Of a stretch of 64,000 nt of DNA, positions 1-8,875 are shown piece by piece. A model generated the notes under the pieces. That model did not search any database and was not told where the DNA came from. It saw nothing but the letters and a program-made list of their open reading frames with translations. The stretch's first letter is position 1. Every line of letters begins with the position of its first letter. The position numbers and the translations under genes are program-made. The stretch comes from Sphingopyxis bauzanensis (GTDB lineage: Bacteria > Pseudomonadota > Alphaproteobacteria > Sphingomonadales > Sphingomonadaceae). Location of the stretch: assembly GCF_002205675.1 (NCBI RefSeq), contig NZ_NISK01000002.1:640876-704875 (forward strand), read 5' to 3'.

Positions 1-2445
1 CGCGACGGCGCGCGCATGGCACTGATCGTCACCGGCGCTGGCGGTGTCTGCCTGCTCCTTGGGCTTATGCTGCTCGGGCGGGCGGCGGGAAGCTACGACG
101 TCGACGCCGTGCTCGCGGCTCGAACGGCCATCCAGAATGACGCGGCCTATTTACCGGCGCTCATATTGATTCTGCTCGGCGCCTTTACCAAGAGCGCACA
201 GGTCCCATTCCATTTCTGGCTGCCGCACGCAATGGCCGCGCCAACGCCGGTATCGGCCTATCTTCATTCGGCGACGCTCGTGAAAGCGGGCATTTTCCTG
301 CTGATCTTGTTGTGGCCGGTCCTCGCCGGCACCGAAAGCTGGTTCCTCATCGTGACGAGTGTCGGACTTGCAACGCTGCTGGTCGGCGCGTGGTCCGCGA
401 TCTTCCAGCAGGATCTGAAAGGCCTGCTCGCCTATTCGACAATCAGCCATCTTGGTCTCATTACGCTTTTACTCGGGCTGGGGAGCCCACTCGGCGCGGT
501 CGCCGCCATTTTCCACACCGTCAACCACGCGACCTTCAAGGCCTCGCTCTTCATGGCCGTCGGCATCATCGATCGCGAGACGGGCACGCGCGACTTGCGC
601 CTGCTGAGCGGGCTCGTGCGCTTCATGCCGATCACCGCGACGCTCGCGATGGTCGCCGCCGCAGCAATGGCCGGGGTGCCACTGCTCAATGGATTCCTGT
701 CCAAGGAGATGTTCCTTGCCGAAGCCCTTCAGACCCATAGCGGAACGGTCATCGACGTGGCCCTGCCTTATCTTGCTACCCTCGCCAGCATGTTCAGCGT
801 CCTTTATTCGGTGCGCTTCATCCATCAGACCTTCTTCGGTCCGGCACCGTCAGGACTGCGGCACGAACCGCGCGAAGCGCCGCCGTGGATCCGTTTGCCA
901 ATCGAAATTCTTGTAGTTACCTGCCTGCTAGTCGGAGTGCTGCCGGCGCTGACAATCGGCCCCTTCCTTGCTACCGCGGTCGGATCGGTGCTCGGCGAGA
1001 GCGCGCCCGCGTACAGTCTCGCCGTCTGGCACGGCTTTACAGTTCCGCTACTGATGAGCTTTGTCGCGTTGTTGGGGGGCCTCGCGCTCTATATCCTCTT
1101 CAGCGCCCAGCTAAATGCTACCGAGCAGCCGCCGTTCATCGGCAGGCTTAAGGGCCGCCGCACGTTCGAGGCGGTGCTGGCGGCGATCGTTCAGGCGGCA
1201 CGCGCACTTCTGCGTTGGTTGGGGACGAAGCGGCTGCAAGTCCAGTTGCGTCTCGTCATCCTGGCGGCGCTCGTTGCCGGGACGCTGCCCTTTCTGCGCT
1301 TTGGGTACAGCCGCGGACCCCTGCCTGACACATTGATCGATCCGATATTTGGCTTGTTGTGGATATTGGGCGGAGCGTGCGCGATCGCAGCGGCGGCGCT
1401 GGCGAAATTCCATCGCCTCGTCGCGCTCGTCCTGCTCGGCGGCGCAGGCCTTGCGACCTGCATCAGCTTTATCTGGCTTTCAGCCCCCGACCTCGCCCTG
1501 ACACAGCTCCTTGTGGAAATCGTCACGCTTGTCCTGCTGCTGCTCGGTCTGCGCTGGCTGCCGCAGCGACTTCCGGATATCTGGCCAGCGGGGAGCAAGC
1601 CCGGGACGGTCGGCTTCCGGCGCGGCGGCGATCTCCTCATCGCGCTGCTTGGCGGTGCGGGGATGGCGGCGCTTGCCTACGCGATGATGACGCGTCCCTT
1701 GCCCGGCAGCTTGTCACGCTATTACGTCGAGCAAGCCTATCCCGGTGGCGGTGGTACCAATGTCGTCAACGTCATTCTCGTCGATTTCCGGGCTTTTGAC
1801 ACGCTGGGAGAGATCACGGTTCTCGCTATCGTCGCGCTCACTGTCTTCACTTTGCTTCGCCGGTTCCGCCCGGCACCGGAAAGTATCCAAATGCCAGCGC
1901 AGCAGCATCGCCAAAATGCATTTGATGACGCGCGCGAGGGGCACAAGCGCGGCGATACGCTCGTCCATTATCTGCTCGTTCCGCGCGCGATTATCCAGTG
2001 GCTGTTTCCCGTCATTCTGATGTTCGCGATTTATCTGTTGATGCGCGGCCATGATCTGCCCGGCGGCGGCTTCGCGGGCGGGATCACGGCGTCAATTGCA
2101 ATCATTCTTCTGTACATCGCGAATGGAACGCGCGCCGTCGAAGCCACCCTTCAGGTTGTGCCGGTTCGCTGGATCAGCGCCGGTCTTCTTTGTGCTAGCG
2201 GAATGGGGCTTGCCGCGCTGGCGTTCGGCTACCCCTTCCTTACCAGTCATTCGCGTTATCTCGCCATCCCTTGGATCGGAGACATTCCGCTCGCGACCGC
2301 CCTCATCTTCGACATCGGGGTTTTCGCGGTGGTGGTGGGGACGACAGTGCTCATCCTCATCGCGATCGCGCACCAGTCCATCCGGGCGCCGCGCGCGAAG
2401 CCGGTCAACGCCGCGCCCTCGACGTCGGTCGGAGAGCCCGTCTGA
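1..2445 (+). CDS. mrpA: MrpA/MrpB fusion subunit of Mrp-type Na+(K+)/H+ antiporter, 5'-truncated by window edge
   Basis: Large membrane subunit of the Mrp (Mnh/Pha/Sha) monovalent cation/proton antiporter in the inner membrane. The reading frame is open from base 1; the first ATG (16) lies inside the NuoL/ND5-like proton-channel domain, so the true start is upstream and roughly 150-170 N-terminal residues are missing. Visible landmarks are the NuoL-type SATLVKAG motif and the DLKGLLAYSTISHLG segment. They are followed by the MrpA C-terminal/DUF4040 helices and then a fused MrpB domain with its LPGGGFAGG signature. The A-B fusion is the usual arrangement in alphaproteobacteria. The stop codon shares one base with the mrpC start, so the two are translationally coupled. 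Family assignment is certain; the transported cation cannot be told from sequence. Confidence 0.95.
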   Translation, partial: RDGARMALIVTGAGGVCLLLGLMLLGRAAGSYDVDAVLAARTAIQNDAAYLPALILILLGAFTKSAQVPFHFWLPHAMAAPTPVSAYLHSATLVKAGIFLLILLWPVLAGTESWFLIVTSVGLATLLVGAWSAIFQQDLKGLLAYSTISHLGLITLLLGLGSPLGAVAAIFHTVNHATFKASLFMAVGIIDRETGTRDLRLLSGLVRFMPITATLAMVAAAAMAGVPLLNGFLSKEMFLAEALQTHSGTVIDVALPYLATLASMFSVLYSVRFIHQTFFGPAPSGLRHEPREAPPWIRLPIEILVVTCLLVGVLPALTIGPFLATAVGSVLGESAPAYSLAVWHGFTVPLLMSFVALLGGLALYILFSAQLNATEQPPFIGRLKGRRTFEAVLAAIVQAARALLRWLGTKRLQVQLRLVILAALVAGTLPFLRFGYSRGPLPDTLIDPIFGLLWILGGACAIAAAALAKFHRLVALVLLGGAGLATCISFIWLSAPDLALTQLLVEIVTLVLLLLGLRWLPQRLPDIWPAGSKPGTVGFRRGGDLLIALLGGAGMAALAYAMMTRPLPGSLSRYYVEQAYPGGGGTNVVNVILVDFRAFDTLGEITVLAIVALTVFTLLRRFRPAPESIQMPAQQHRQNAFDDAREGHKRGDTLVHYLLVPRAIIQWLFPVILMFAIYLLMRGHDLPGGGFAGGITASIAIILLYIANGTRAVEATLQVVPVRWISAGLLCASGMGLAALAFGYPFLTSHSRYLAIPWIGDIPLATALIFDIGVFAVVVGTTVLILIAIAHQSIRAPRAKPVNAAPSTSVGEPV

Positions 2446-2792
2446 TGGAGATCGTTCTGGCCCTCGCCATCGGCGTCTTGACCGCATCGGGACTGTGGCT
2501 GATCTTCCGCCCGCGAACCTTCCAGGTCATCCTCGGGCTGTCGCTGCTGTCCTATGCGGTAAACCTCTTCATTCTCGCGGCCGGACGTCTGCGCAGCGAC
2601 GCGCCTCCGATCGTCGGCCGCGACCCCGCATCGGCCGATCCTGCCCTTTACGCAGACCCGCTGCCGCAGGCGCTCGTACTCACCGCGATCGTCATCTCTT
2701 TTGCGACGACGGCGCTGCTGCTCGTCGTGCTCCTCGCCTCGCGCGGACTGACGGGCACCGACCATGTCGACGGCGAGGATGGCGAGGCATGA
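2445..2792 (+). CDS. mrpC: Mrp antiporter subunit C
   Basis: NuoK-like small membrane subunit (115 aa) of the Mrp antiporter. It has three hydrophobic segments, with the typical stretch VILGLSLLSYAVNL in the middle and DPLPQALVLTAIVISFA before the last helix. The ATG at 2445 overlaps the mrpA stop (TGATG) and its own stop overlaps mrpD (ATGA). In-frame codons upstream of 2445 run inside mrpA and lack family similarity, so 2445 is the clear start. It works in the complex with the mrpD product. Confidence 0.95.
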   Translation: MEIVLALAIGVLTASGLWLIFRPRTFQVILGLSLLSYAVNLFILAAGRLRSDAPPIVGRDPASADPALYADPLPQALVLTAIVISFATTALLLVVLLASRGLTGTDHVDGEDGEA

Positions 2793-4390
2793 CCGGCTGG
2801 ACTGATCATCTGACGGTCACGCCGATTATCCTGCCGCTGATGGCGAGTGCATTGATGCTGGCATTCGACGAGCGCCGCCGCGTTCTGAAACGGGTGCTTA
2901 GCCTTGCCACCGCCGCGCTCCTGATTGCGAATGCGGCGGCTTTGCTGTGGTTCGCAGGCGATGGTGGCGGTCCGCTGGTCTATCTGCTTGGCAACTGGGC
3001 CGCGCCCTTCGGGATCGTCCTGGTCGCCGACCGGCTGTCGGCGATGATGCTCCTCTTGACCAGTGTCGTCGGCTTTACAGCACTATTCTATGCCGTCGCG
3101 CGATGGGACCGGTCCGGTCCCCGCTTTCACGCCCTGTTCCTACTGCTGCTGATGGGCGTGAACGGCGCCTTCCTGACCGGGGACATCTTCAATCTCTTCG
3201 TCTTTTTCGAAGTGCTGCTCGCGGCGTCCTATGGGCTGATTCTCCACGGCTCGGGTACCGAACGCACGAGCGCCAGCCTCCACTATATAACCATCAACAT
3301 TGCCGCTTCGCTCCTTTTCCTGCTCGGCGTCGCCTTGCTTTACGCGGTGACAGGCACGCTCAACATGGCCGATCTCGCACTTCGCGTTGCGAGCACCGAC
3401 GCCGGCGATCTAGCGCTTCTCGAAGCGGGCGCCGCAATTCTGGGGATCGCCTTCCTGCTCAAGGCGGGAATATGGCCGCTGAGTTTCTGGCTTCCCCGGA
3501 CCTATGCCGCCGCCGCACCGCCCGTCGCCGCTGTGTTCGCCATCATGACCAAGGTTGGCATCTATGTCATACTCCGGCTGTCTTCGCTGCTCTTCGGCGA
3601 CGCATCGGGCGAAGCCGCCGGCTTTGCAAATGAAGCGCTGCTTTACGCGGGTCTAGCGACAATGATCTTTGGAATCATCGGCATCCTTTCGGCCCGCCAA
3701 CTCACGCGCGTTGCCGGCTATTATGTGCTGGTTTCCTCGGGGACCTTGCTAGCCGGGATCGGCATCGGCGGGGAGGCGCTCATTGCCGCGATGCTATTCT
3801 ATCTCGTCAGCTCGACGCTCGCGGTCAGCGCGCTCTACCTGATCATCGAGCCCGTCGAACGCAATGCCGACGAGGAGGACATGATCGCCGGCATCGCCGA
3901 GCCCGTATTCGACGACGAATATGTCGGCGCAATCGAGGAGGTCACTGACGAGCAAGGGGTGATCATCCCCGGCACGATTGCCGTCCTGGGCGGCGGCTTT
4001 ATTTTTTGCGCGCTGCTTCTCGCAGGCCTGCCGCCGCTTTCGGGCTTTATCGCGAAGTTTGCGATGATCGACGCGCTGCTAAATTCGAGCGAGGTGGAGC
4101 CGGCGGGCTGGGTACTGATCGGACTGATCATCCTCTCTGGTTTGGCGACGATGATCATCATGACGCGCGCGGGCATCGATCTGCTCTGGACGCCCGGCGA
4201 GGATGCACCATCGCGGCTCAGCCTTGTGGAAGTGGTCCCGATCGGGCTGCTGCTCACGGTCTGTCTCGGCCTGATGCTCTGCGCCGGGCCTGTCATGGCG
4301 TATCTCGAGAAGACGTCATCCACACTGCACCAGCCCGCGCACTATGTCGCGGCGGTAACCGACGCACCGCAAGCCGGAAGCGAGAAATGA
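2789..4390 (+). CDS. mrpD: Mrp antiporter subunit D
   Basis: NuoM/NuoN-like proton-translocating membrane subunit (533 aa) of the Mrp antiporter, predicted to have about 14 transmembrane helices. Family landmarks include TGDIFNLFVFFEVLLAASYG near residue 130 and LLKAGIWPLSFWLP in the proton-channel region. A strongly acidic loop (about residues 350-390, rich in D and E) sits between two helices, as is common in alphaproteobacterial MrpD/PhaD. The start is fixed by the 4-bp ATGA overlap with mrpC at 2789. The stop overlaps mrpE in the same way, indicating one polycistronic unit. Confidence 0.95.
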   Translation: MTGWTDHLTVTPIILPLMASALMLAFDERRRVLKRVLSLATAALLIANAAALLWFAGDGGGPLVYLLGNWAAPFGIVLVADRLSAMMLLLTSVVGFTALFYAVARWDRSGPRFHALFLLLLMGVNGAFLTGDIFNLFVFFEVLLAASYGLILHGSGTERTSASLHYITINIAASLLFLLGVALLYAVTGTLNMADLALRVASTDAGDLALLEAGAAILGIAFLLKAGIWPLSFWLPRTYAAAAPPVAAVFAIMTKVGIYVILRLSSLLFGDASGEAAGFANEALLYAGLATMIFGIIGILSARQLTRVAGYYVLVSSGTLLAGIGIGGEALIAAMLFYLVSSTLAVSALYLIIEPVERNADEEDMIAGIAEPVFDDEYVGAIEEVTDEQGVIIPGTIAVLGGGFIFCALLLAGLPPLSGFIAKFAMIDALLNSSEVEPAGWVLIGLIILSGLATMIIMTRAGIDLLWTPGEDAPSRLSLVEVVPIGLLLTVCLGLMLCAGPVMAYLEKTSSTLHQPAHYVAAVTDAPQAGSEK

Positions 4391-4872
4391 TCCGCCGCGC
4401 CATTCCTTTCCCGCTGCTCACTCTCGCGCTTCTGGCGATGTGGATTTTGCTGACGGGCTTTTCGCCCGGCCATATGCTCTTCGGCGCCGCGATCGCGGCG
4501 ATGGTCTCGCGCACGATGCTATCGCTCAGGCCCGAGCGCCCGACGCTCCGGCTCGGCCGCGCCGCGGTCAGGCTCGCCTTGATTGTCTTCATCGATATCA
4601 TCCGCTCGAACATCGCCGTCGCAAAAATCATTTTGCTACGGCCACCGGAACGCACTTCGGGATTTATCGAGCTTTCGACGGCGCTTCGCAGCCCTGACGC
4701 GCTCGCCATGCTGTCGATCATCATTACCGCCACGCCTGGTTCGCTTTGGGTGCAGCACGACGCTCATCGCCACGTCATTCTCATCCATGTGCTCGACCTT
4801 ATTGACGAGCAGCAATGGGCCCGACTGATCCAGGAACGCTATGAGAAGCTGCTGATCGAGATATTCGAATGA
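4387..4872 (+). CDS. mrpE: Mrp antiporter subunit E
   Basis: MrpE family membrane subunit (161 aa). It starts with two hydrophobic helices, has the conserved SNIAVAKIIL segment near residue 80, and ends with the cytoplasmic domain containing ITATPGSLWV and HVLDL, typical of the family. It overlaps mrpD by 4 bp at its start and mrpF by 4 bp at its end. MrpE supports assembly or full activity of the antiporter in characterised systems; nothing here suggests a divergent role. Confidence 0.95.
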   Translation: MIRRAIPFPLLTLALLAMWILLTGFSPGHMLFGAAIAAMVSRTMLSLRPERPTLRLGRAAVRLALIVFIDIIRSNIAVAKIILLRPPERTSGFIELSTALRSPDALAMLSIIITATPGSLWVQHDAHRHVILIHVLDLIDEQQWARLIQERYEKLLIEIFE

Positions 4873-5150
4873 CCATATTGCTCCTCGCGCTGACGATCAC
4901 GGCGTCGCAAATCCTCCTCGGTCTTGCCATGGGCTGCGCTGTCGTTCGCATGCTTCGGGGCCCCCGTGCCCAGGATCGGATTCTCGGGCTCGATGCACTT
5001 TATCTCGCCGCGATGCTGCTGCTTGTCACTTATGGAATCCAGACGGGGCGGACGCTCTACTTCGAGGCGGCACTGGTCATCGGGCTTCTCGGCTTTACCG
5101 GTACCGTGGCCCTCGGCCGCTTCCTGATGCGCGGAGAGGTGATCGAATGA
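4869..5150 (+). CDS. mrpF: Mrp antiporter subunit F
   Basis: MrpF family protein (93 aa) with three predicted membrane helices and the hallmark RMLRGPRAQDRILGLDAL after the first helix. The start overlaps the mrpE stop by 4 bp and the stop overlaps mrpG by 4 bp. It is an essential small subunit of the assembled Mrp complex in studied bacteria. Confidence 0.95.
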   Translation: MTILLLALTITASQILLGLAMGCAVVRMLRGPRAQDRILGLDALYLAAMLLLVTYGIQTGRTLYFEAALVIGLLGFTGTVALGRFLMRGEVIE

Positions 5151-5518
5151 TCCAGGCGCCTGACCTTCCGACATGGGCCGCAATCATCGTGGGCTTGCTC
5201 GTTTTCGGCGGCGCGGTGATCACCTTGCTTGGCGCAGCCGGGCTGCTGCGGCTGCACAATTTTTACGAGCGCGTGCACGCGCCGACACTCGGGGCGACTT
5301 CGGGGATGGCAGCAATCCTCGCTGGCTCGGCTCTTTGCTTTTCCGTGCTTCAGACCCGGCCCGTCATCCACGAGATCTTGATCGCGCTGTTCGTCACCCT
5401 GACCACGCCCGTGACGTTGATGCTGCTCGCCCGGGCGGCGATCTACCGCGACCGCAGCGAGGCGAATGCTGGTGTTCCACCTGACCCGGAGTCGGGGCAC
5501 GGCCAGCCGGAACGGTAG
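5147..5518 (+). CDS. mrpG: Mrp antiporter subunit G
   Basis: MrpG family protein (123 aa), the last gene of the Mrp operon. It has three membrane helices and the family segment GLLRLHNFYERVHAPTLGAT after the first. The C-terminal tail (about residues 95-123) is hydrophilic and poorly conserved. The start is set by the ATGA overlap with mrpF. The next gene is convergent and ends 45 bp downstream. I see no clear U-tailed terminator in the gap. Confidence 0.94.
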   Translation: MIQAPDLPTWAAIIVGLLVFGGAVITLLGAAGLLRLHNFYERVHAPTLGATSGMAAILAGSALCFSVLQTRPVIHEILIALFVTLTTPVTLMLLARAAIYRDRSEANAGVPPDPESGHGQPER

Positions 5519-5563
5519 ACGCGACGTCAACATGGCAAAAACGGAAGGCGAGCAGCCTCGTAG

Positions 5564-7162
5564 TTACATTCTCATGTCGAAGCTTTCGGGCTGGGCGAGC
5601 CGCCACGCGGCGCCGTAGAAGTCGCGATCCGATGCACCGCTCAGCAATTCTCCATCCTCCAGGAAGATGTGCAGCTGCGAGAACAGCCTGATTTCGGTAA
5701 GGCTGACGCGGCGAACAAGATGGTGCGGGCCAAGCCGGCTGGGGTGATCGAGTCCCGCAGCAGCAATCATTTCGGACAGCGCCAACAGCGTATTGCGGTG
5801 AAAATTATAGACGCGGTCGGCCTTGTCGCCGACAACAAGCGCACGCTGCCGCATCGGATCCTGCGTCGCGACCCCGGTCGGACACTCGTTCGTGTGGCAT
5901 GAGAGCGATTGGATGCAGCCGATGGCGAACATGAAACCACGCCCCGCATTGGTCCAGTCGGCGCCGAGCGCCATGACGGTGGCGATATCGAAGGCGCTGA
6001 CGATCTTGCCGGCAGCGCCAACCTTGATCTTCTGCCGGATTCCCGCACCGACCAGCGTGTTGTGGACGAACAACAGGCTCTCGCGGAGCGGCATGCCGAG
6101 ATGATCGGTAAATTCAAGCGGGGCCGCGCCCGTGCCGCCTTCGGCGCCATCGACGACGATATAATCGGGAAGAATGCCGGTCTTGAGCATGGCCTTGACC
6201 ATCGCCATGAATTCCCAAGGCTGTCCGACGCACAGCTTGAACCCCACCGGCTTGCCCTGCGACAGTTCACGCAGCTGCCCGATGAACTGAACAAGTTCGA
6301 TCGGCGTGCTGAACGCCGAGTGACCAGGCGGCGAAATGCAGTCGCGGCCCATCGGAATGCCGCGTGTCGTGGCAATTTCGAGCGTCACCTTTTCGGCAGG
6401 CAATATGCCTCCCTTGCCGGGTTTCGCACCCTGACTGATCTTGAGTTCGATCATTCGGACCTGCGGGTCCGAGGCCTGATCGGCAAAGCGTCCGGGGTCA
6501 AACGCACCGTTGTCGTCGCGGCAGCCGAAATAGCCGCTGCCGATTTCCCAAATGAGATCGCCGCCATGTTCCCGATGATAGGAGCTGATCGAGCCTTCGC
6601 CGGTGTCATGCGCGAACCCGCCGAGCTTTGCACCCTTATTGAGGGCACGGATCGCGTTGGCGCTGAGCGCCCCGAAGCTCATCGCCGATATGTTGAAGAT
6701 CGAGGCCGAATAGGGCTGGCGGCAAGCGTCGCCGCCGATCGGAATACGGAAGCTGGCCGGGTCGGCGACGGGCACTGGCCGCGTCGAGTGCGCGATGAAT
6801 TCATAACCATTTTCATAGACGTCAACGAGCGTGCCGAAGGCGCGGTCGCTGACTTCGTTCTTGGCGCGCGCGTAGACGAGCGAACGCTGGCTTCGCGAGA
6901 AAGGCGTTTGCTCATGGTCGTCCTCGAAGAGATATTGGCGGATGCCCGGGCGAATATCCTCGAAGAACCATCGCAGGCGGCCGACGATCGGATAGTTGCG
7001 GCGTACCGAATGAAGTGGCTGCCGCAGATCGTAAAGACCGACACAGGATAATATGGTGCCGACGACCAGCAGCGTCCATGCCCAGACGGCGGGCAGACCC
7101 GGGATCGCGAGAAGCGACGCGGCTATGCTTGCCGCGAGCGGGATGAAACGAACGAAGGGCAA
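5564..7162 (-). CDS. FMN-binding glutamate synthase family oxidoreductase (GltB-like domain protein)
   Basis: A 532-aa protein consisting of the FMN/iron-sulfur synthase domain of glutamate synthase without an amidotransferase domain. The N-terminus carries two hydrophobic helices (residues about 1-45), so it is probably membrane-anchored. The core shows NISAMSFGALS, the KPGKGG loop, DGAEGGTGAAP (phosphate binding) and a CX5CX4C cluster ending in ECPTG, which matches the [3Fe-4S] ligands of glutamate synthase. I chose the TTG at 7162 because GGAG lies six bases upstream and because the in-frame extension to 7429 has no family character and overlaps the next gene. The substrate is unknown: stand-alone members of this family are widespread and not all make glutamate. 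It lies downstream of four small minus-strand genes. Confidence 0.88.
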   Translation of the reverse strand: MPFVRFIPLAASIAASLLAIPGLPAVWAWTLLVVGTILSCVGLYDLRQPLHSVRRNYPIVGRLRWFFEDIRPGIRQYLFEDDHEQTPFSRSQRSLVYARAKNEVSDRAFGTLVDVYENGYEFIAHSTRPVPVADPASFRIPIGGDACRQPYSASIFNISAMSFGALSANAIRALNKGAKLGGFAHDTGEGSISSYHREHGGDLIWEIGSGYFGCRDDNGAFDPGRFADQASDPQVRMIELKISQGAKPGKGGILPAEKVTLEIATTRGIPMGRDCISPPGHSAFSTPIELVQFIGQLRELSQGKPVGFKLCVGQPWEFMAMVKAMLKTGILPDYIVVDGAEGGTGAAPLEFTDHLGMPLRESLLFVHNTLVGAGIRQKIKVGAAGKIVSAFDIATVMALGADWTNAGRGFMFAIGCIQSLSCHTNECPTGVATQDPMRQRALVVGDKADRVYNFHRNTLLALSEMIAAAGLDHPSRLGPHHLVRRVSLTEIRLFSQLHIFLEDGELLSGASDRDFYGAAWRLAQPESFDMRM

Positions 7163-7226
7163 TGAAAACTCCGTGACCGGTAGAGGGCCAGATTTGATGG
7201 TTCGATGTTTGCCGCCTGCGGCGCGA

Positions 7227-7535
7227 TTAGCCCAGAAACAGCCGCACACCCGCGACGGCGAGCGCAGCGGGCAAAAGAAGGTAAAGGACGAGCCCCGCGA
7301 CCGGCGTCTGCAAGTCGGGCTCGTAATCGCGATAAAGAAGCGCCAGTTTCCGGGAGAGCCGCACGTCGCCAAGGATGACGGCCTTGTCGACGACAGGCAG
7401 GCCCCGGAATTGTCGAACCAGTCCGGCAAGTTCCGGCTCGCCCAGGTCGGGATAGCGATCGAGCGATTTCTCGACTTCCTGCAACGTCGGTGACCGGGGT
7501 CGCCACCGCTCTATCCGTGATACATATTTGCTCAT
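7227..7535 (-). CDS. Conserved-looking hypothetical protein with C-terminal membrane anchor
   Basis: A 102-aa protein I do not recognise. The first 75 residues are charged and predicted helical, and the last 25 (LVLYLLLPAALAVAGVRLFLG) form one transmembrane helix, giving a tail-anchored layout. A strong Shine-Dalgarno sequence (AAGGAG) lies eight bases before the ATG at 7535, so the start is secure. It lies 64 bp upstream of the glutamate-synthase-like gene on the same strand and may share its transcript. Function unknown. Confidence 0.72.
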   Translation of the reverse strand: MSKYVSRIERWRPRSPTLQEVEKSLDRYPDLGEPELAGLVRQFRGLPVVDKAVILGDVRLSRKLALLYRDYEPDLQTPVAGLVLYLLLPAALAVAGVRLFLG

Positions 7536-7603
7536 TGTCCATGCTCCTTTGAGCCTCCAGAGGAAAGCCCGGAATGATCAGTCGTGTTGGCGGCGTCCCC
7601 AGC

Positions 7604-7846
7604 CTACATCCCGGCTTCGGCTGTCGTCGCGCTGGCCCAGCGGGATTGGGGCGGGCTCGCCCAAATCATCGCCGCCATGAGTGTGAAGGACACGCAGGCG
7701 GAAACGATCCAGCCGCGCCGAGGCCTCCGCGTCATCGCGAACATCAGGCTGTAAGCCCCGACGACTGCGGCAACGAGAATGAGGCCCAATATGTCTTCAA
7801 GGGCATAGTTCCAGCGAAGGCTCGATTCCGCCACTTCGCGCAACAT
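7604..7846 (-). CDS. Small two-helix membrane protein, function unknown
   Basis: An 80-aa protein with two hydrophobic segments (about residues 17-37 and 45-63) separated by a basic turn MTRRPRRGW, which would face the cytoplasm. GGAG is seven bases upstream of the ATG at 7846. Its gene lies 16 bp after the 46-aa ORF and 68 bp before the 102-aa gene on the same strand, so it looks like part of one small-protein operon. I do not recognise the family. Confidence 0.65.
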   Translation of the reverse strand: MLREVAESSLRWNYALEDILGLILVAAVVGAYSLMFAMTRRPRRGWIVSACVSFTLMAAMIWASPPQSRWASATTAEAGM

Positions 7847-7862
7847 GATCTAACTCCAATAT

Positions 7863-8003
7863 CTAGGGTGAGGTCGCGACCATTGTCCCGACCAGCCAGC
7901 AGGCGGCGAGGAACAGGACGACGAAGGCCACGAGCAGCAGAATCTGCATTCGACATCCGATCCGCAGCGGTTCGCCCTGCGAACCAGGCGACGGTTTGCT
8001 CAT
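7863..8003 (-). CDS. 46-aa single-pass membrane protein, function unknown
   Basis: A very short gene. It encodes a hydrophilic stretch of 18 residues followed by one hydrophobic helix (ILLLVAFVVLFLAACWLVGT). Its ATG overlaps the stop of the upstream gene by 4 bp (ATGA at 8000-8003), a strong sign of translational coupling and the main reason to believe it. The arrangement resembles the small accessory subunits that accompany membrane complexes, but no partner complex is encoded beside it. Confidence 0.6.
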   Translation of the reverse strand: MSKPSPGSQGEPLRIGCRMQILLLVAFVVLFLAACWLVGTMVATSP

Positions 8004-8563
8004 GACGAGGCCTCGATGCCGTCGAGCGCCGCGCAACGCGCGTGCAGCGCGCTCACCAATGCAAGCATCTCGCGCCGCGCGGGAACCGGTGCGGCAATCC
8101 GCGGGTCACACCAAAGATCATTGTAGAGGTCCGCATAGGCCCGCAGCTTGATCAACATGCTGCCCTCGTCGCCGTTCAACTTTTGCTCGATCCCGGCGGC
8201 GGTTTGCGCGGCCCGATCAAGTGGCAGCCCGCGGCCGGCCATATCGCTCCAGGCCGCACGGCGCTGCGCCTCGACCGCAAGCCACCCCGGCGGGGTCGTG
8301 AAATGAAGTTGCAGCGCGTCTGCGATAGTTTTCGCAGACGCCGCACTTGGCGACAGGCGCAGCGCCGTCGCGACGAGCTGATCTTCGGCAAGCGGCGAAA
8401 GCTCGAGCCGCTCGATTGCTGTCATGCCATCGTCGGCAGGCGAGCGCAGGCGCGCTGCTTCGTGCGGGAGCGCGAGCATCGAACACGCACTGCGCGCGGC
8501 GTCTTTAATCAGATGGCTGAACAGAGCTTGCTGTTGCTGAGCGCCCTTCACGTAAATCTCCAT
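8000..8563 (-). CDS. Hypothetical protein (187 aa)
   Basis: Predicted soluble, largely helical, Ala-rich protein that I cannot assign to a family. It has no signal peptide or membrane helix. An ATG at 8563 is preferred over a TTG five codons upstream, though neither has a strong ribosome binding site. It is followed without a gap by the 46-aa membrane protein (ATGA overlap) and then by two more small genes, suggesting a four-gene operon. A strong GC hairpin about 180 bp upstream separates it from the hemD-like gene. Confidence 0.68.
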   Translation of the reverse strand: MEIYVKGAQQQQALFSHLIKDAARSACSMLALPHEAARLRSPADDGMTAIERLELSPLAEDQLVATALRLSPSAASAKTIADALQLHFTTPPGWLAVEAQRRAAWSDMAGRGLPLDRAAQTAAGIEQKLNGDEGSMLIKLRAYADLYNDLWCDPRIAAPVPARREMLALVSALHARCAALDGIEASS

Positions 8564-8578
8564 CGTCGCCGCGCCCAA

Positions 8579-8875
8579 GGCGCGGCGGCATTCTCCTGGC
8601 AGCGGCTACAAAGATGCTTTCTGACCAAACGGGGTCATTCGAATGGAAAGCCAAACAATCTATCGGTCCGTGACGCTGTCTTTCCAAGCGTCGGCCTTGG
8701 CCTGCCTGGTCAGTGAAGCTGCGCTGCCTGTGATCAAGGGAACACCCCGGGCCCGCGGCGCGCGGGTCCGGGGCGGCTAGCGTTCGAGCAGCCGGCCCAC
8801 ATAATGCGCAAAGCGCGATGGAGATGAAGCGGTATCGCTCATGGTACCACCAAGATGGCCCTGACGCAGGGGAAG
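8579..8875. other. Intergenic region between hemD-like gene and the small-protein operon
   Basis: About 300 bp without a convincing gene. It holds a 29-nt GC-rich hairpin (annotated separately at 8745-8773). Both neighbours are on the minus strand, so any promoter for the 187-aa gene should lie here. I see no obvious consensus -35/-10 pair. Confidence 0.6.
8745..8773 (-). terminator. Strong GC hairpin, possible terminator after hemD-like gene
   Basis: Thirteen-base arms (CCCCGGGCCCGCG and CGCGGGTCCGGGG) with one G-T wobble and a three-base loop, about 100 bp past the stop of the hemD-like gene. No U-rich tract follows on either strand, so it is a stem-loop of uncertain role rather than a canonical intrinsic terminator. 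Confidence 0.4.

Noticed and set aside
5909..7051. Long plus-strand open frame (380 codons) opposite the glutamate-synthase-like gene
   Set aside because: It is the antisense of a gene with clear FMN and iron-sulfur motifs; high GC gives long antisense frames. The product has no recognisable domain.
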